A stretch of 64,000 nucleotides of DNA, taken from positions 26,161 through 90,160 of the forward strand of contig JBOICK010000018.1 of assembly GCA_050739895.1 (NCBI GenBank), read 5' to 3'. This DNA is from Stenotrophobium sp050739895 (GTDB lineage Bacteria > Pseudomonadota > Gammaproteobacteria > Nevskiales > Nevskiaceae). The translations under genes and the position numbers were made by a program. Below are positions 55,601-63,926 of this stretch, piece by piece. Within the stretch, counting starts at the first letter, position 1. Every line of letters begins with the position of its first letter. The notes beneath the pieces were generated by a model. The model was given only the letters and a program-made list of their open reading frames with translations, was not told the origin of the DNA and did no database searches.

Positions 55601-56108
55601 GACCGCCGCCACCCCAGCTGGCTTTCATCATTACCGGATAGCCGACCTTGGCAACGAGCAGTTTGCAGGCCTTCAGTTCCTGCGGCAATGCGACGGAGGC
55701 TGGAAGTACCGCTACTTTTGCCGCGATAGCGGCCTGTCTTGCCGCGACTTTGTCGCCGAGTGTTCGTAGTACGTCTGGTGTCGGCCCTATAAAACAAACG
55801 TGGGCTTCCGCGCAGGCAGCGGAGAACTCCGGATTTTCCGACAGAAAACCATAGCCTGGATGGATGGCGTCAGCCCCGGCCTCCTTGGCGACACGGATGA
55901 TGTCAGCAATATCAAGATACGCCGCGATGGGCTTTTGGCCGTTGCCGACCTTATAGCTCTCATCCGCCTTGAAACGGTGCAGCGCGAAGCGATCTTCATA
56001 GGCATAAATTGAAACCGTGCGAATGCCCATCTCCGCAGCGGCACGCATGACGCGAATGGAGATCTCGCCGCGATTGGCGACCAGTATCTTTTTAATTTTC
56101 GACGTCAT
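52659..56108 (-). CDS. pyc: Pyruvate carboxylase
   Basis: At 1149 residues this is the full single-chain form. The N-terminal biotin carboxylase domain starts MTSKIKKILVANRGEISIRVMRAAAEMGI, with the ATP-grasp loop MKASWGGGGRGM. The central carboxyltransferase domain has DTTMRDAHQSLFATRMRT and ECWGGATFDVALRFL. The biotin-carrier domain ends with LLALEAMKMETVI. It makes oxaloacetate from pyruvate and bicarbonate. The start at 56108 is set by the conserved KKILVANRGEI; upstream coding is not plausible. prpC is 37 bases upstream on the same strand. Confidence 0.96.
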   Translation of the reverse strand: MTSKIKKILVANRGEISIRVMRAAAEMGIRTVSIYAYEDRFALHRFKADESYKVGNGQKPIAAYLDIADIIRVAKEAGADAIHPGYGFLSENPEFSAACAEAHVCFIGPTPDVLRTLGDKVAARQAAIAAKVAVLPASVALPQELKACKLLVAKVGYPVMMKASWGGGGRGMRVIESEAELGSQMESARREAKSAFGNDEVYVEKLVRRARHVEVQILGDSHGNLIHLFERDCSVQRRNQKVVERAPAPYLQQAQRQLLCDSALRLCKQVNYSHAGTVEFLMDADTGEFYFIEVNPRIQVEHTVTEEITGVDIVKAQIRVTEGLRLGEAGLPTQDQVRLDGHALQCRVTTEDPENGFTPDHGRLTAYRSPAGFGIRLDGGTAYGGAVVTPYYDSMLVKLTAWAPTADEATHRMDRALREFRIRGVSTNLQFLENVISHPEFRSGSCTTRFIDTTPELFQFTPRRDRATKLLRYIGKVIVNGNPEMKGRKVPDLAFPVPALPSAALAQPPPRGLRDELKERGATGFAQWLKAEKRVLLSDTTMRDAHQSLFATRMRTADMATIAPYYARLAPQLFSLECWGGATFDVALRFLKEDPWERLATLRTAIPNIPLQMLLRSANAVGYTNYPDNVVRYFVQQAAKNGIDIFRVFDSLNSVDNMHVAMDAVIESGAVCESAICYTGDLFDTSRPKYNLQYYVKMAKALEKSGAHILGIKDMAGICRPRAARELVRVLKQEIGLPIHFHTHDTSGISAASVLAAVEAGCDAVDGALDSMSGLTAQPNLGSIAASLAGGERDPEVDLDALQQLSNYWEGVRRYYAPFEADIRSGTADVYRHEMPGGQYTNLREQARGLGLEQRWPEVSKAYADVNQLFGDIVKVTPTSKVVGDLALFMVGNNLTAEQVQDPSTAIDFPESVVSLMRGELGFPPDGFPEALQKKVLKGKAPLVGRPGATLPPVDIEKTRREAEQALDEKLSDTALASHLMYPKVFRDFVEHRKTYGDVSTLPTSTFFYGLREREEISVDIERGKTLVIRLQGSSDVPEEGVAKLFYELNGQPRMVRIPLADASAAAAGRLKAEAGNAAHIGAPMPGMIVRISVQKGSHVVKGEPLLALEAMKMETVIAAPRSGIVKDILAHAGLTVSAGDLLLVFETD

Positions 56109-56145
56109 GCATGGCTCTGCTGTGCTCAATAGCCAGACCTGGCTG

Positions 56146-57306
56146 TTATCCTCTCTGCTCAACCGGCACGAACTTAAGATCCTCCGGTCCGGTGTAATTG
56201 GCGGAAGGGCGGATGATCTTCTTGTCGATGCGCTGCTCGATGACATGCGCCGACCAGCCGGAAGTCCGTGCAATCACAAACAGCGGTGTAAACATCGCCG
56301 TGGGTACGCCCATCATGTGATACGACACCGCGCTGAACCAGTCGAGGTTCGGGAACATCTTCTTCTCGCGCCACATCACCGACTCCAGGCGTTCGGCGAT
56401 ATCGAACATCTTGCTGCTGTTCTGTTCCTCGGAAAGCCGGCGTGCGACCTCCTTGATCACCTTGTTGCGCGGATCAGAGATGGTATAGACCGGATGTCCG
56501 AAGCCAATCACGACCTCCTTGTTGGCCACGCGCTGGACTATGTCCGCCTCGGCTTCGTCCGGTGAGTCGTAGCGCTTCTGGATTTCAAAGGCGACCTCGT
56601 TGGCACCGCCATGTTTGGGTCCACGCAGGGCGCCGATACCGCCGGTGATGCAGGAATGGATGTCCGAGCCGGTGCCGGCAATCACCCGGCAGGTAAAGGT
56701 CGAGGCATTGAATTCGTGCTCGGCATACAGGATCAGGCTGGTGTGCATCGCCTTGACCCAGGAATTGCGCGGCGCCTTGCCGTGCAGCAGATGCAGGAAA
56801 TGCCCGCCGATGGAGTCATCATCGGTCTCAACATCAATGATGTTGCCGTTGACCGCGTAGTGGTACCAGTACAGCAGCATGGATCCCAGGCTGGCCAGCA
56901 GCTTGTCTGCGATATCCCGCGCCCCCGGATGGTTATGGTCATCCTTTTCTGGCAACGCACAGCCCAGCGCTGAAACGCCGGTGCGCATCACATCCATCGG
57001 GTGTGAGGCCGCCGGCAGGGCTTCCAGCGCACTTTTCACCGCAGCAGGCAGGCCACGCAGGGACTTGAGCTTGGCTTTGTACGTTGCCAATTCTGACTGG
57101 GTCGGCAATTTGCCGTGCACCAGCAGGTGTGCAATCTCCTCGAACTCGCACTGGTCGGCGACATCCAGAATGTCATAGCCACGATAGTGCAGGTCGTTGC
57201 CGCTGCGACCGACACTGCACAGAGCAGTATTGCCGGCAGCAACGCCGGACAGCGCGACGGATTTCTTGGGTTTTGGCCCGGTAGTGGCTGGTGCGGTTTC
57301 GCTCAT
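56146..57306 (-). CDS. prpC: 2-methylcitrate synthase
   Basis: The 386-residue citrate-synthase-family protein starts MSETAPATTGPKPKKSVALSGVAAGNTALCSVGRSGNDLHYRGYDI, the typical N-terminus of PrpC. It contains SCITGGIGALRGPKHGGANEVAFEI (active-site His) and VIGFGHPVYTISDPRNKVIKEV. It joins propionyl-CoA and oxaloacetate. AGAGGA lies before the ATG at 57306. The prpB remnant immediately upstream on the same strand supports prpC over a housekeeping citrate synthase. pyc follows 37 bases downstream and could supply oxaloacetate. Confidence 0.92.
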   Translation of the reverse strand: MSETAPATTGPKPKKSVALSGVAAGNTALCSVGRSGNDLHYRGYDILDVADQCEFEEIAHLLVHGKLPTQSELATYKAKLKSLRGLPAAVKSALEALPAASHPMDVMRTGVSALGCALPEKDDHNHPGARDIADKLLASLGSMLLYWYHYAVNGNIIDVETDDDSIGGHFLHLLHGKAPRNSWVKAMHTSLILYAEHEFNASTFTCRVIAGTGSDIHSCITGGIGALRGPKHGGANEVAFEIQKRYDSPDEAEADIVQRVANKEVVIGFGHPVYTISDPRNKVIKEVARRLSEEQNSSKMFDIAERLESVMWREKKMFPNLDWFSAVSYHMMGVPTAMFTPLFVIARTSGWSAHVIEQRIDKKIIRPSANYTGPEDLKFVPVEQRG

Positions 57307-57346
57307 GAGATCCTCTAAATGGCGTGTTAATGATGTGCGTACGTAG

Positions 57347-57506
57347 TTACTTTTTGGCTTTGGCGAAGAACGCGTCGAGCTTGAGTCTGCAGCGTGATGG
57401 CAAATCACGTTGTAGAGCTCCATGCGAGTTTGAATGGTATCAAAGACGTTCTACTGGGTGCCGTCCTTTTCTGCTGCCGTCGTCTTTGGATATTTAGATA
57501 TCAGGC
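57347..57506 (-). pseudogene. Decayed C-terminal end of prpB (2-methylisocitrate lyase)
   Basis: Read on the minus strand, about 50 codons match the end of PrpB: GTQ, a TAG stop (57451-57453) where a lysine is expected, then NVFDTIQTRMELYNVICHHA. A one-base shift follows, then KLDAFFAKAKK and a TAA at 57347. PrpB proteins end in the same pattern (GTQKxVxDTMQTRxELYxxIxYxxYExKLDxLFA). The rest of prpB is missing: the TetR gene ends at 57517. Confidence 0.75.
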
Positions 57507-57516
57507 GCGCTGGATT

Positions 57517-58218
57517 CTACGTCGTATTTTCACTGTTACCAATTTGATCGGTCCGCTTCCATCCCAGTGGCTTGGGTGGCGGGGCCATGACACCCTTGCG
57601 CGCGCGTATTTGTGTGGCGATAAGCTTTAGCCAGAGTCCAAGGATGTGGCGTGCCTGCACACCGCCCGGATCGAGATGACGGACGCAGGCAATGGTGCTC
57701 ATGGTGCAGGTCATCAGCACGAACATGTCCAGGGGATTGCCCAGGCTATCTGGACGCGCCTCGAAGTAATGCCCGGAGGGTTGTTCCATGGCTTGAAGTG
57801 CACTGGCGCAAAGTTTGTGCAGGGAATCGGCCAGCTTGCGGTCACGCTGGCTGGCAATCATCAGTTCGGCAAAGGCGTTGAACATCGGGGTGTCGAAAAT
57901 GCCTTCCCAGGTTGTGTTGACCAAGGCTTGCAGGCGATCTTCTTCGTCAGCAATCCCTAGTAACAAGTCTCCGAGGGTGCGGTAGGCGCGTCGCATCAGA
58001 TGCTCGGTGGCATCGAGGATCAACGCGTCCTTGGATGGGTAGTGGTGCACCTGTGCGCCGCGTGAGACTTTTGCGCGACGGACGATGGAACTGACGGTGG
58101 TTCCTGCGTAGCCATCGTGTGCCAGACATTTCAGGGTTGCGTCGAGCAAGCGCTTGCGCATCGCATCACTGCGTTCGGTCTGTGTACGGCGTTTGCTGGT
58201 TTTGGCTTTGGGTATCAC
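57517..58218 (-). CDS. TetR-family transcriptional regulator
   Basis: The 233-residue protein has an N-terminal helix-turn-helix (RLLDATLKCLAHDGYAGTTVSSIVRRAKVSRGAQVHHYPSKDALI) followed by an all-helical ligand domain. It is divergent from the beta-oxidation operon at 58477, and the 258-base gap holds two identical 20-base palindromic sites. It is therefore likely to repress both itself and that operon and to respond to an acyl-CoA or related lipid. The N-terminus is basic (MIPKAKTSKRRTQTERSDAMRKR). Confidence 0.9.
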   Translation of the reverse strand: MIPKAKTSKRRTQTERSDAMRKRLLDATLKCLAHDGYAGTTVSSIVRRAKVSRGAQVHHYPSKDALILDATEHLMRRAYRTLGDLLLGIADEEDRLQALVNTTWEGIFDTPMFNAFAELMIASQRDRKLADSLHKLCASALQAMEQPSGHYFEARPDSLGNPLDMFVLMTCTMSTIACVRHLDPGGVQARHILGLWLKLIATQIRARKGVMAPPPKPLGWKRTDQIGNSENTT

Positions 58219-58330
58219 GCGATTGGCGTTCCTGTTTTAATTTGCGAGAGTTTAGCTACCAATCTGATCGCGGTGGCAGTGGCAGGTGAGCAAGGTAATT
58301 GTCTTGCAGTTCAAGATCGGTATATTATAA

Positions 58331-58350
58331 GCAGTACGTACTGTATGTAA
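58331..58350. promoter_or_regulatory. Putative TetR operator, site 1
   Basis: The 20 bases GCAGTACGTACTGTATGTAA contain the perfect dyad CAGTACGTACTG. The site is repeated exactly 99 bases downstream. It is on the TetR-gene side of the divergent region. Confidence 0.7.
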
Positions 58351-58429
58351 ATATTTGATGACGCTGTCCGGATTTAGCGGATAAATGTCCGAAAGCATTT
58401 TGACGAAGGTCGCCCCGCTCATTCAGCAT

Positions 58430-58449
58430 GCAGTACGTACTGTATGTAA
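58430..58449. promoter_or_regulatory. Putative TetR operator, site 2
   Basis: Identical 20-base copy of site 1, ending 27 bases before the acyl-CoA dehydrogenase start. It would overlap the promoter of that operon. Between the sites the spacing is 99 bases start to start, close to nine helical turns. Confidence 0.72.
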
Positions 58450-58476
58450 TATTTCCACAGCCTTATGGAGTAACGC

Positions 58477-59616
58477 ATGATTCCCAGAACATTGTTTGGT
58501 GCCGAACATGAAGATTTTCGCAAGACCGTACGCCGTTTCTTTGCCGAGGAAGTTGTCCCTCACCGCGAAGCCTGGGAAGCCCAGCAGCATGTCGATCGCA
58601 AGCTGTGGAACAAGGCTGGAGAACTGGGCCTGCTGTGCGTGACCATGCCGGAGGCCTACGGCGGTCTGGGTGTGGATCGCAGCTACAGCGTGATCCTGAT
58701 GGAGGAGCAGTCCTACGCCGGAGATTCAGGTGTGGGCTTCTCGCTGCACTCCGATATCGTCGCCAACTACATCAATAATTTTGGCAATGAAGATCAAAAG
58801 AAGAAGTGGCTGTCATTGATGGCTACTGGCGAGATTGTCAGCGCCATTGCGATGACCGAGCCGGGCACCGGCTCCGACCTTCAGGCGGTCAAGACCACTG
58901 CGACGCTGGAAGGTGACCACTATGTGCTGAATGGCTCGAAAACTTTCATCACCAACGGCTATCTGAGCGACCTGGTCGTCGTGGTGGCCAAGACCGGCAA
59001 TAGCGGTGAGGGTTCGAAAGATATTTCGCTGCTGCTGGTGGAAGCCAATGCAGAGGGTTTCAGCAAGGGCCGGCCGCTGAAGAAAATCGGCATGCATGCA
59101 CAGGACACCTGCGAGCTATTCTTCAAGGATGTACGCGTGCCCAAGGAAAACCTGCTCGGCCGCGAAGGCATGGGATTCGTGATGCTGATGCAGGAACTCG
59201 CCTGGGAGCGCCTGATGATCGCCATCACCTCCGTCGCGGGTGCTGAAGCGGCTCTCAAGCAGACCATGGAATACACCCGGGGCCGCAAGGTCTTCGGCAA
59301 GCCGGTTTCGGCGTACCAGAACACCCGTTTCAAACTGGCCGAGATGAAGGCCGAGCTGGCTATCGGCCGCGTCTATGTGGATCGCTGCATTGAACTGGCA
59401 TTGAAGAAGAAACTGGGCGTTGACGACGCTGCGACCGCGAAGTACTGGACTTCCGATCTGATGGGGAAGGTCATCGACCAATGCCTGCAGCTGCATGGCG
59501 GCAACGGTTTCATGATCGAGTATCCCATCGCCCGCGCCTATATCGATTGCCGCGCGCAACGCATCTATGGCGGTACCAACGAAATCATGAAGGAACTCAT
59601 CGCGCGCACGATGTAA
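58477..59616 (+). CDS. Acyl-CoA dehydrogenase, first gene of the lipid oxidation operon
   Basis: The 379-residue flavin dehydrogenase starts MIPRTLFGAEHEDFRKTVRRFFAEEVVPHREAWEAQ. It contains IAMTEPGTGSDLQAVKTTATLEGDHYVLNGSKTFITNG and, at the C-terminus, QLHGGNGFMIEYPIARAYIDCRAQRIYGGTNEIMKELIARTM. It removes hydrogens from a CoA ester at C2-C3. GGAG lies 8 bases before the ATG. Its neighbours suggest that the substrate is a branched or sterol-type acyl-CoA rather than a straight chain. Confidence 0.93.
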   Translation: MIPRTLFGAEHEDFRKTVRRFFAEEVVPHREAWEAQQHVDRKLWNKAGELGLLCVTMPEAYGGLGVDRSYSVILMEEQSYAGDSGVGFSLHSDIVANYINNFGNEDQKKKWLSLMATGEIVSAIAMTEPGTGSDLQAVKTTATLEGDHYVLNGSKTFITNGYLSDLVVVVAKTGNSGEGSKDISLLLVEANAEGFSKGRPLKKIGMHAQDTCELFFKDVRVPKENLLGREGMGFVMLMQELAWERLMIAITSVAGAEAALKQTMEYTRGRKVFGKPVSAYQNTRFKLAEMKAELAIGRVYVDRCIELALKKKLGVDDAATAKYWTSDLMGKVIDQCLQLHGGNGFMIEYPIARAYIDCRAQRIYGGTNEIMKELIARTM

Positions 59617-59650
59617 GCGGCGCATCAACTTAACAGGCAAGGAGATTCAA

Positions 59651-62600
59651 ATGACTGATCAACTGCGATATGACGGCAAGGTCGTCATCGTCACCGGCGC
59701 GGGCAATGGCCTGGGCCGTTCGCATGCACTGATGTTCGGCGCCCGCGGCGCCAAGGTGGTCGTCAACGACCTCGGCGGCAACATCCACGGCGGTGGAAAA
59801 TCTTCCGCTGCGGCCGACAAGGTCGTGGAAGAAATCAAGGCGCTGGGTGGCGAAGCCGTCGCCAACTACGACTCGGTCGAGGACGGTGCCAGCATCGTCA
59901 AGACCGCGGTGGAAGCCTTTGGCACGGTCGATATTGTCATCAACAACGCCGGTATCCTGCGCGATACCAGTTTTCAGAAAATGACGCTTGAAGACTGGAA
60001 CCTGATCCAGCGCATTCATCTCAATGGTTCGTTCAGCGTATCGCATGCGGCCTGGCCAATCATGCGTGACAAGGGCTACGGCCGCATTGTCATGACTACT
60101 TCAGCTGCCGGCATTTACGGCAACTTCGGGCAGGCGAATTATTCCGCAGCGAAGCTGGGCATCACCGGCCTTGGGCAGACGCTTGCGATCGAGGGCCGCA
60201 GCAAGAATATCCACGTCAACACCATCGCACCGATTGCCGGATCGCGCCTGACTGAAACCGTACTGCCGCCGGAACTGATTGCGGCACTTAAATCCGAATA
60301 CGTCAGCCCCTTGGTCGGCTGGCTGTGCCACGAGGATTGCCAGGAAACTGGTGGACTGTTTGAAGTCGGCGCCGGCTATGTTGCCAAGCTGCGCTGGGAG
60401 CGCACGCTGGGTCATTTCTTCAGAACGGCCAGCGGTTTTGGTCCGGACGAGGTGGCAAAGCAGTGGAACAAGGTCGTCGATTTCAAGGACGCGGAACACC
60501 CTGCCAGTATCAATGAGTCGATGGCGCCGTTGCTGGCCAACCTGAACAAGAAGAGCCTCGGCGGTAATGAGTTCCTCGACCTCGACGCCGCTGTTGCTTC
60601 CAGCGTCACGGTGGAATCGTCTTACGATGAGCGCGATTTGTCCCTCTACGCACTGGGCGTTGGCGCGGCGCGCGACGCGCTGGACGCAAAGGAACTGGCC
60701 TATGTTTACGAAGTCAACGGCGACAAGTTCCAGGCGCTCCCGACCTATGCGGTCATGCCGGGGATGAACGCAATGCTCTCGGCCGCGAAGGAAGGCCGGC
60801 AGATCCTTCCGGGCATGAATTACGGTTTTGACCGCGTACTGCATGGCGAACAGTACACTGAAGTACTCCGTCCGCTGCCCGCCAAGGCCAGGCTCAAGCA
60901 CACGTTCAAGTTCAAGTCGGCCTATGACAAAAAGCCGCACGCGATTGTGACCTTTGGCATCACCACGACCGAAGCGGACACGGGCGAGAAGCTTGCGTAC
61001 AACGAGTTCACCACCTTCGTGCGCGGCGCCGGCGGCTGGGGTGGCGAGCGCGGACCGTCTGCGGACATCAATGTTCCGCCGGAGCGTGAACCGGATTCCG
61101 TGATCGAGGAAAAAACCGACGCTAACCAGGCATTGCTTTACCGCCTGTCCGGCGACTGGAATCCGCTGCATGCCGATCCGGAGTTCGCCAAGGCTTTTGG
61201 TTTCGAAAAGCCGATCCTGCACGGTCTATGCACTTACGGCTACGTCGGTCGTCATGTGATCAAGGCGATGTGCGACAACGATCCGCGCAAGTTCAAGAGC
61301 ATCAAGGTGCGCTTTGCCGAGAGCGTGTTTCCCGGTGAAACCCTGGTGACGAAGATCTGGAAGGAATCGCCCACGCGCTTTATCTTCGAAACCTCTGTCA
61401 AAGAACGCAATAAGCTGGTGATCAAGAACGCTGCCGTTGAGGTTTACGAGCAGATTCCAGTGGTGCAGGCGAAATCCAAGGCCGTTGCGGCCACTGCTGC
61501 GGCAGCTTCTGCGGTGGATTCAGAGCCGACTTCGGCTGACGTGTTTGCCGCTATCGGCAAGTACATCGCGCAGAGCGCGACCCTTGCCGGAGAGATCAAG
61601 ACGCTGTTCCAGTTCAAGCTCACGGGCCCGGACAGTTCCTGGGTGATCGATCTCAAGAATGGTGCCGGCTCCTGCAGTTCTGGAAATGCCAGCAGCCCCG
61701 ACGTGACGCTGGAGTTGAGCGACGAGAATTTTCTCGCGATGTGCACCGGCAAGGCCGATCCGAACAAGCTGTACTTTGGCGGCAAGCTCAAGGTTACCGG
61801 CAACATCATGGCCTCGCAGAAGCTTGGCTTCCTGCAGAAAATGGATCCCAAGCTGGTGATGGATGAGGTCGCGGCGCGCGTCGGTAAAGGGGGTGCGGGC
61901 TCTGCCGCAGCGGCTCCGGTAGCAGAGTCGGGCCCGACTTCTGCCGATATCTTCGCGGCGATTGCCAGGCACCTGGCCAAGTTCAAGGGACTTGGCGATC
62001 AGACCAAGACCGTGTTCCAGTTCAATCTCAAGTCGCCCGATAGCGCCTGGTATCTGGACATGAAGTCCGGCGATGGCGAGGTCAAGCAGGGCAGCGCGGA
62101 CAAGCCGGACGTCACGCTGGAGTTGAGTGACGATGATTTCGTCGCCATGTCCACCGGCAAGGCTGACGCGAACAAGCTGTATTTCGGCGGCAAGATGAAG
62201 GTGACGGGCAACGTCATGGCTTCGCAGAAACTCAGCTTCCTGCAGAAGCTCGATCCTAAGATCCTGATCGAAGTGATGCAGGCGAAGACGGGCAGTGCCG
62301 GTACAGCGGCTCCCAAGGCCGCGGCTGCTGTGGCACCGACAGCGCAGAAGAACGGCCGCAGCAGTGAGGTTTTCGCCGCACTGGGCAAGCGCCTGTCTGC
62401 TGACAGCAAGGCCATCAATGGTCTCAGTGGCAGCATCGTGCAGTTCAAGCTGCGTGATCCGGATGCCAGCTGGGTGGTGGATGCCACCGGGAAGTCGCCG
62501 AAGGTTGAAGTGGGCACATCAGAAAAAGCGACAGCCGTCTTCGGCATCAGCGATGACGATCTGGTCGCACTGGCCAAGGGTGATGCGCAAATCCGGGATC

Positions 62601-62680
62601 TCTATCAGCGCGGAAAGCTGCGCGTGGATGGCGATGTGAAGTTGGCCCGCGAACTGTCATTTCTAAGCAAACTGATCTGA
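59651..62680 (+). CDS. MFE-2-like multifunctional beta-oxidation enzyme: SDR dehydrogenase, hydratase 2, three SCP2 domains
   Basis: The 1009-residue protein has a short-chain dehydrogenase part (TGAGNGLG at 15-22, Tyr164 and Lys168 in YSAAK). A hot-dog (R)-specific enoyl-CoA hydratase 2 half follows, with the motif YRLSGDWNPLH (Asp502, His507). It then carries three successive SCP2-type sterol-carrier domains at about 625-740, 758-875 and 898-1009, each with a YFGGKLKVTGNIMASQKL-like end. Eukaryotic peroxisomal MFE-2 (HSD17B4) has one SCP2 domain and usually two SDR parts in fungi. Here one SDR unit and three SCP2 units are found. It would hydrate and dehydrogenate branched or sterol side-chain enoyl-CoAs. 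A ribosome site AAGGAG precedes it. Confidence 0.9.
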   Translation: MTDQLRYDGKVVIVTGAGNGLGRSHALMFGARGAKVVVNDLGGNIHGGGKSSAAADKVVEEIKALGGEAVANYDSVEDGASIVKTAVEAFGTVDIVINNAGILRDTSFQKMTLEDWNLIQRIHLNGSFSVSHAAWPIMRDKGYGRIVMTTSAAGIYGNFGQANYSAAKLGITGLGQTLAIEGRSKNIHVNTIAPIAGSRLTETVLPPELIAALKSEYVSPLVGWLCHEDCQETGGLFEVGAGYVAKLRWERTLGHFFRTASGFGPDEVAKQWNKVVDFKDAEHPASINESMAPLLANLNKKSLGGNEFLDLDAAVASSVTVESSYDERDLSLYALGVGAARDALDAKELAYVYEVNGDKFQALPTYAVMPGMNAMLSAAKEGRQILPGMNYGFDRVLHGEQYTEVLRPLPAKARLKHTFKFKSAYDKKPHAIVTFGITTTEADTGEKLAYNEFTTFVRGAGGWGGERGPSADINVPPEREPDSVIEEKTDANQALLYRLSGDWNPLHADPEFAKAFGFEKPILHGLCTYGYVGRHVIKAMCDNDPRKFKSIKVRFAESVFPGETLVTKIWKESPTRFIFETSVKERNKLVIKNAAVEVYEQIPVVQAKSKAVAATAAAASAVDSEPTSADVFAAIGKYIAQSATLAGEIKTLFQFKLTGPDSSWVIDLKNGAGSCSSGNASSPDVTLELSDENFLAMCTGKADPNKLYFGGKLKVTGNIMASQKLGFLQKMDPKLVMDEVAARVGKGGAGSAAAAPVAESGPTSADIFAAIARHLAKFKGLGDQTKTVFQFNLKSPDSAWYLDMKSGDGEVKQGSADKPDVTLELSDDDFVAMSTGKADANKLYFGGKMKVTGNVMASQKLSFLQKLDPKILIEVMQAKTGSAGTAAPKAAAAVAPTAQKNGRSSEVFAALGKRLSADSKAINGLSGSIVQFKLRDPDASWVVDATGKSPKVEVGTSEKATAVFGISDDDLVALAKGDAQIRDLYQRGKLRVDGDVKLARELSFLSKLI

Positions 62681-62744
62681 TTCTCTTTTCTCCAGCCTCT
62701 CTTACGCGAAAGCAGAGCGGCTCAAATCGAAGCAGGAGCAAAAC

Positions 62745-63926
62745 ATGAAACGCAAAGTAAATGTCATCGGCGTCGGCATGACCAAGTTCGCCAAGCCTGG
62801 CAGCAGCCCCGAATACTACGAGATGGCTCGCGAGGCCGGGCAGAAGGCGCTGGCTGATGCCGGTATTCCCTATGAGCAGGTGCAGCAGGCTTACGTCGGC
62901 TACGTCTATGGTGATTCCACCTGTGGCCAGCGTTCGGTGTATGAACTGGGGCTGACCGGCATCCCGGTGGTCAACGTCAACAACAACTGCTCCACCGGTT
63001 CGACCGCGCTGTGGCTCGCGCGCCAGGTTATCGAAGGCGGCATGGCGGAATGTGTGCTGGCGCTGGGCTTCGAGAAGATGGAGAAGGGCGCGCTCGGCGC
63101 CAAGTTCAACGACCGCGAACCGCCCTTGGGCAAGTTCGCACAAGTGATGAACGACTTGCAGGGCATGAACCAGGCGCCGCCGGCCGCGCAGATGTTCGGC
63201 GGTGCTGGCCGCGAGTATCGCTTCATGCATGGCACCAGGAAGGAAACCTTCGGCAAGATTTCCGAGAAGGCGCGCACCCATGCCAGCAATAATCCCTACG
63301 CGCTGTTCGGCCAGAAGATGAGCCTCGCGGAAATCATGGCCTCGGAAGAAGTGTTCGATCCGCTGACGCGCTTCCAGTGCTGCCCGCCGACCTGCGGCGC
63401 CGGCGCGGCGATCCTTTGCTCCGACGATTTTGCGAAGAAGCACAAGATCAAGAATCCGGTGTACATCGCCGGCCAGAGCATGACCACCGACTACACGAGC
63501 ACTTGAGAGCCGCATAGCAAGATCAAGATGTTCGGCTACGACATGTCCAATAACGTCGCGAAGCAGGTCTACGAGCAGACCGGCATCGGCCCCGAGGATG
63601 TGGATGTGATCGAACTGCACGACTGCTTCACCGCCAACGAGTTGCTGACGTATGAAGCTATCGGCCTCTGCCCGGAAGGCGGTGCCGAGAAGTTCATCTG
63701 GGATGGTGACAATACCTATGGTGGCAAATACGTGACCAATCCTTCCGGCGGCCTGCTATCCAAGGGCCATCCACTGGGCGCCACTGGTCTTGCGCAGTGC
63801 ACCGAGCTGGTGTGGCAGTTGCGCGGCACCGCGGACAAGCGCCAGGTCGAGGGCGCGAAGGTCGCGCTCCAGCACAACCTCGGCCTCGGCGGTGCGTGCG
63901 TGATGACGATGTATCGACGCGACTAG
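62745..63926 (+). pseudogene. SCPx-type thiolase with an in-frame TGA near codon 254
   Basis: Two parts in the same frame, 62745-63506 and 63507-63926, together give a full-length thiolase of about 393 codons. The N-terminal part has VNNNCSTGSTALWLARQVIEGGMAECVLALGFEKM (active-site Cys). The second part has VIELHDCFTANELLTYEAIGL, NPSGGLLSKGHPLGATGLAQ and the end GLGGACVMTMYRRD. TGA at 63504 stands where sterol-carrier-protein-X thiolases have Phe. Either a nonsense change or two compensating indels (reading TFESRSKIKM) explain it; a sequencing error is also possible. Intact, it would finish the thiolytic step of the operon. Confidence 0.8.

Noticed and set aside
52659..56273. Pyruvate carboxylase starting at 56273 with a 55-residue extension
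   Set aside because: The extension would overlap prpC coding sequence and is not conserved-looking. The biotin carboxylase domain begins at once after the ATG at 56108.
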